Positions 6,447 through 6,974 of a stretch of DNA of 6,974 bases are shown piece by piece (the stretch's first letter is position 1; each line of letters opens with the position of its first letter). The position numbers and the translations under genes are program-made. Under the pieces are notes generated by a model, which made no database searches, was not told where the DNA came from, and was given only the letters and a program-made list of their open reading frames with translations. The stretch lies in assembly GCA_004553595.1 (NCBI GenBank), contig SFKZ01000043.1, positions 1-6,974 of the forward strand, read 5' to 3'. Source of the DNA: Methanobrevibacter ruminantium. Lineage in GTDB: Archaea > Methanobacteriota > Methanobacteria > Methanobacteriales > Methanobacteriaceae.

Positions 6447-6728
6447 ATGTATGTGATTCTGGTTTACGATATCGTAATGGATAAACAAGGTGCTAAAGTA
6501 AGTAGACATGTTTTCAAAATATGTAAAAAGTATTTAACTCATGTTCAAAATTCAGTATTCGAAGGTGAACTAACCAGGTCCCAGCTTGAAAGCTTGAAGA
6601 ATGAGTTGGATAGATGGATTCGACAGAACGTTGATTCAGTGATTATATTCAAAAATAGAAATAAAGATTGGCTTGATAAAGAATTTATGGGTCAGGATTT
6701 AACTGATTTAACGTCGGATATATTCTAA
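6447..6728 (+). CDS. cas2: Cas2, structural partner of Cas1
   Basis: 93 residues from the ATG at 6447. The start MYVILVYDI carries the conserved strand with Asp8, and QNSVFEGEL (residues 34-42) is the second Cas2 hallmark. The short ferredoxin-like fold dimerises and bridges two Cas1 dimers during spacer integration. Its nuclease activity is not required for acquisition in the systems studied. An earlier in-frame ATG at 6435 would overlap cas1 and add MVID; the 6447 start is preferred because it matches the family N terminus and has a purine-rich GGGATGG (6432-6438) 8 nt upstream. It is the last gene of the cas3-cas4-cas1-cas2 block, and a CRISPR leader begins 6 nt after its stop. Confidence 0.95.
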   Translation: MYVILVYDIVMDKQGAKVSRHVFKICKKYLTHVQNSVFEGELTRSQLESLKNELDRWIRQNVDSVIIFKNRNKDWLDKEFMGQDLTDLTSDIF

Positions 6729-6734
6729 AGAAGA

Positions 6735-6780
6735 ATCTGTCGATGTAAGATACGAAGAAAATCCTGGGAGATCGACAGAT
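6735..6780. repeat. Leader 3 inverted repeat (10-bp arms, 26-nt gap)
   Basis: ATCTGTCGAT (6735-6744) and ATCGACAGAT (6771-6780) are perfect reverse complements with a 26-nt gap, identical to leaders 1 and 2. Apart from the GAT/GATGT edges the gap sequence is different, so the arms and their spacing are what is conserved. Confidence 0.9.
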
Positions 6781-6857
6781 TTGCAAAATGCCGGTACAAT
6801 GATATTTGTGCGATTTGTCTAATGATTTTAGTGATTTTTGGATGAGTTTTTGGTTAG

Positions 6858-6867
6858 GTCGACAGAT
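6858..6867 (+). repeat. Leader 3 third half-site
   Basis: GTCGACAGAT matches the right arm in 9 of 10 bases, the best of the three third half-sites. It lies 78 nt after the inverted repeat and 45 nt before the array repeat, a one-base shift from leaders 1 and 2 with the total length unchanged. Confidence 0.8.
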
Positions 6868-6911
6868 AGGGCCGTTGAATCTGTTGATACAGTAGGACTG
6901 GTAGTTGCAAG

Positions 6912-6974
6912 GTTTTTATTTAACTTAAGAGAAAAGTAAAGTGACGATGATAACGAACAGACAGTGGAAGGAGA
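6912..6974 (+). CRISPR. Start of CRISPR array 3 (one repeat and a partial spacer)
   Basis: The repeat at 6912-6941 begins GTTTTTATTTAACTTAAG and ends GAGAAAAGTAAAG. It differs from the array 2 repeat at positions 9, 21, 24 and 30. It follows directly after a recognisable 177-nt leader, which marks it as the leader-proximal repeat. The remaining 33 nt (6942-6974) are shorter than the 35-37-nt spacers seen here, so the next repeat would fall just past the window. With one repeat visible, its status as a full array is inferred. Confidence 0.75.

Larger units (their letters stand above)
6735..6911 (+). promoter_or_regulatory. CRISPR leader 3
   Basis: 177 nt between cas2 and the third array, the same length as leaders 1 and 2 although its sequence is much more diverged. 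It keeps the inverted repeat (6735-6780), the third half-site (6858-6867) and a TTGAT block (6884-6888) 28 nt before the repeat, compared with 29 nt in the others. It lacks the TGGAACT that directly precedes the first repeat in leaders 1 and 2 and has TTGCAAG instead. Confidence 0.8.

Noticed and set aside
6619..6628. TTCGACAGAA inside cas2, identical to the leader 2 third half-site
   Set aside because: It is a single 10-base match in coding sequence (residues IRQN) without the inverted-repeat partner at the leader spacing, so it is probably coincidence. It would regain interest if footprinting showed binding there.

Overview
The window is the downstream part of a subtype I-B CRISPR-Cas locus from a low-GC Gram-positive bacterium. 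The AT-rich codon use, TTTATA-rich arrays and protein style fit the Lactobacillaceae best, but that assignment is an inference; no rRNA, tRNA or housekeeping gene is present to confirm it. All genes and arrays are on the + strand.

Layout: the 3' part of cas7 (1-720, start lies before the window) overlaps cas5 (707-1420). A gene-free stretch of about 1.1 kb follows, filled by two tandem CRISPR modules. Module 1 is leader 1422-1598 plus four repeats and three spacers (1599-1827). Module 2 is leader 1886-2062 plus six repeats and five spacers (2063-2422), with a decayed repeat at 2446-2474. Next come cas3 (2506-4935), cas4 (4951-5442), cas1 (5452-6441) and cas2 (6447-6728), tightly packed. A third leader (6735-6911) and the first repeat of a third array (6912-6941) end the window in the middle of its first spacer. 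cas6 and cas8, needed for a complete I-B effector, are not in the window and are expected upstream of cas7.

How it works together (known for the family): Cas7 forms the backbone of Cascade along the crRNA, Cas5 holds the crRNA 5' handle, and Cas3 (HD nuclease plus helicase) destroys the bound target. Cas4, Cas1 and Cas2 trim and insert new spacers at the leader end of an array. Three leader-array modules with diverged repeats appear to share this one protein set.

The most interesting signal is in the leaders. All three are exactly 177 nt long. Each starts with a perfect 10-bp inverted repeat (ATCTGTCGAT ... ATCGACAGAT, always 26 nt apart) and carries a third copy of the half-site in direct orientation about 45 nt before the first repeat. 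The rest of the leader sequence has diverged strongly. This looks like a conserved multi-site protein-binding or architectural element. Leader 2 and its array appear to be a tandem copy of module 1 that included the last codons of cas5.
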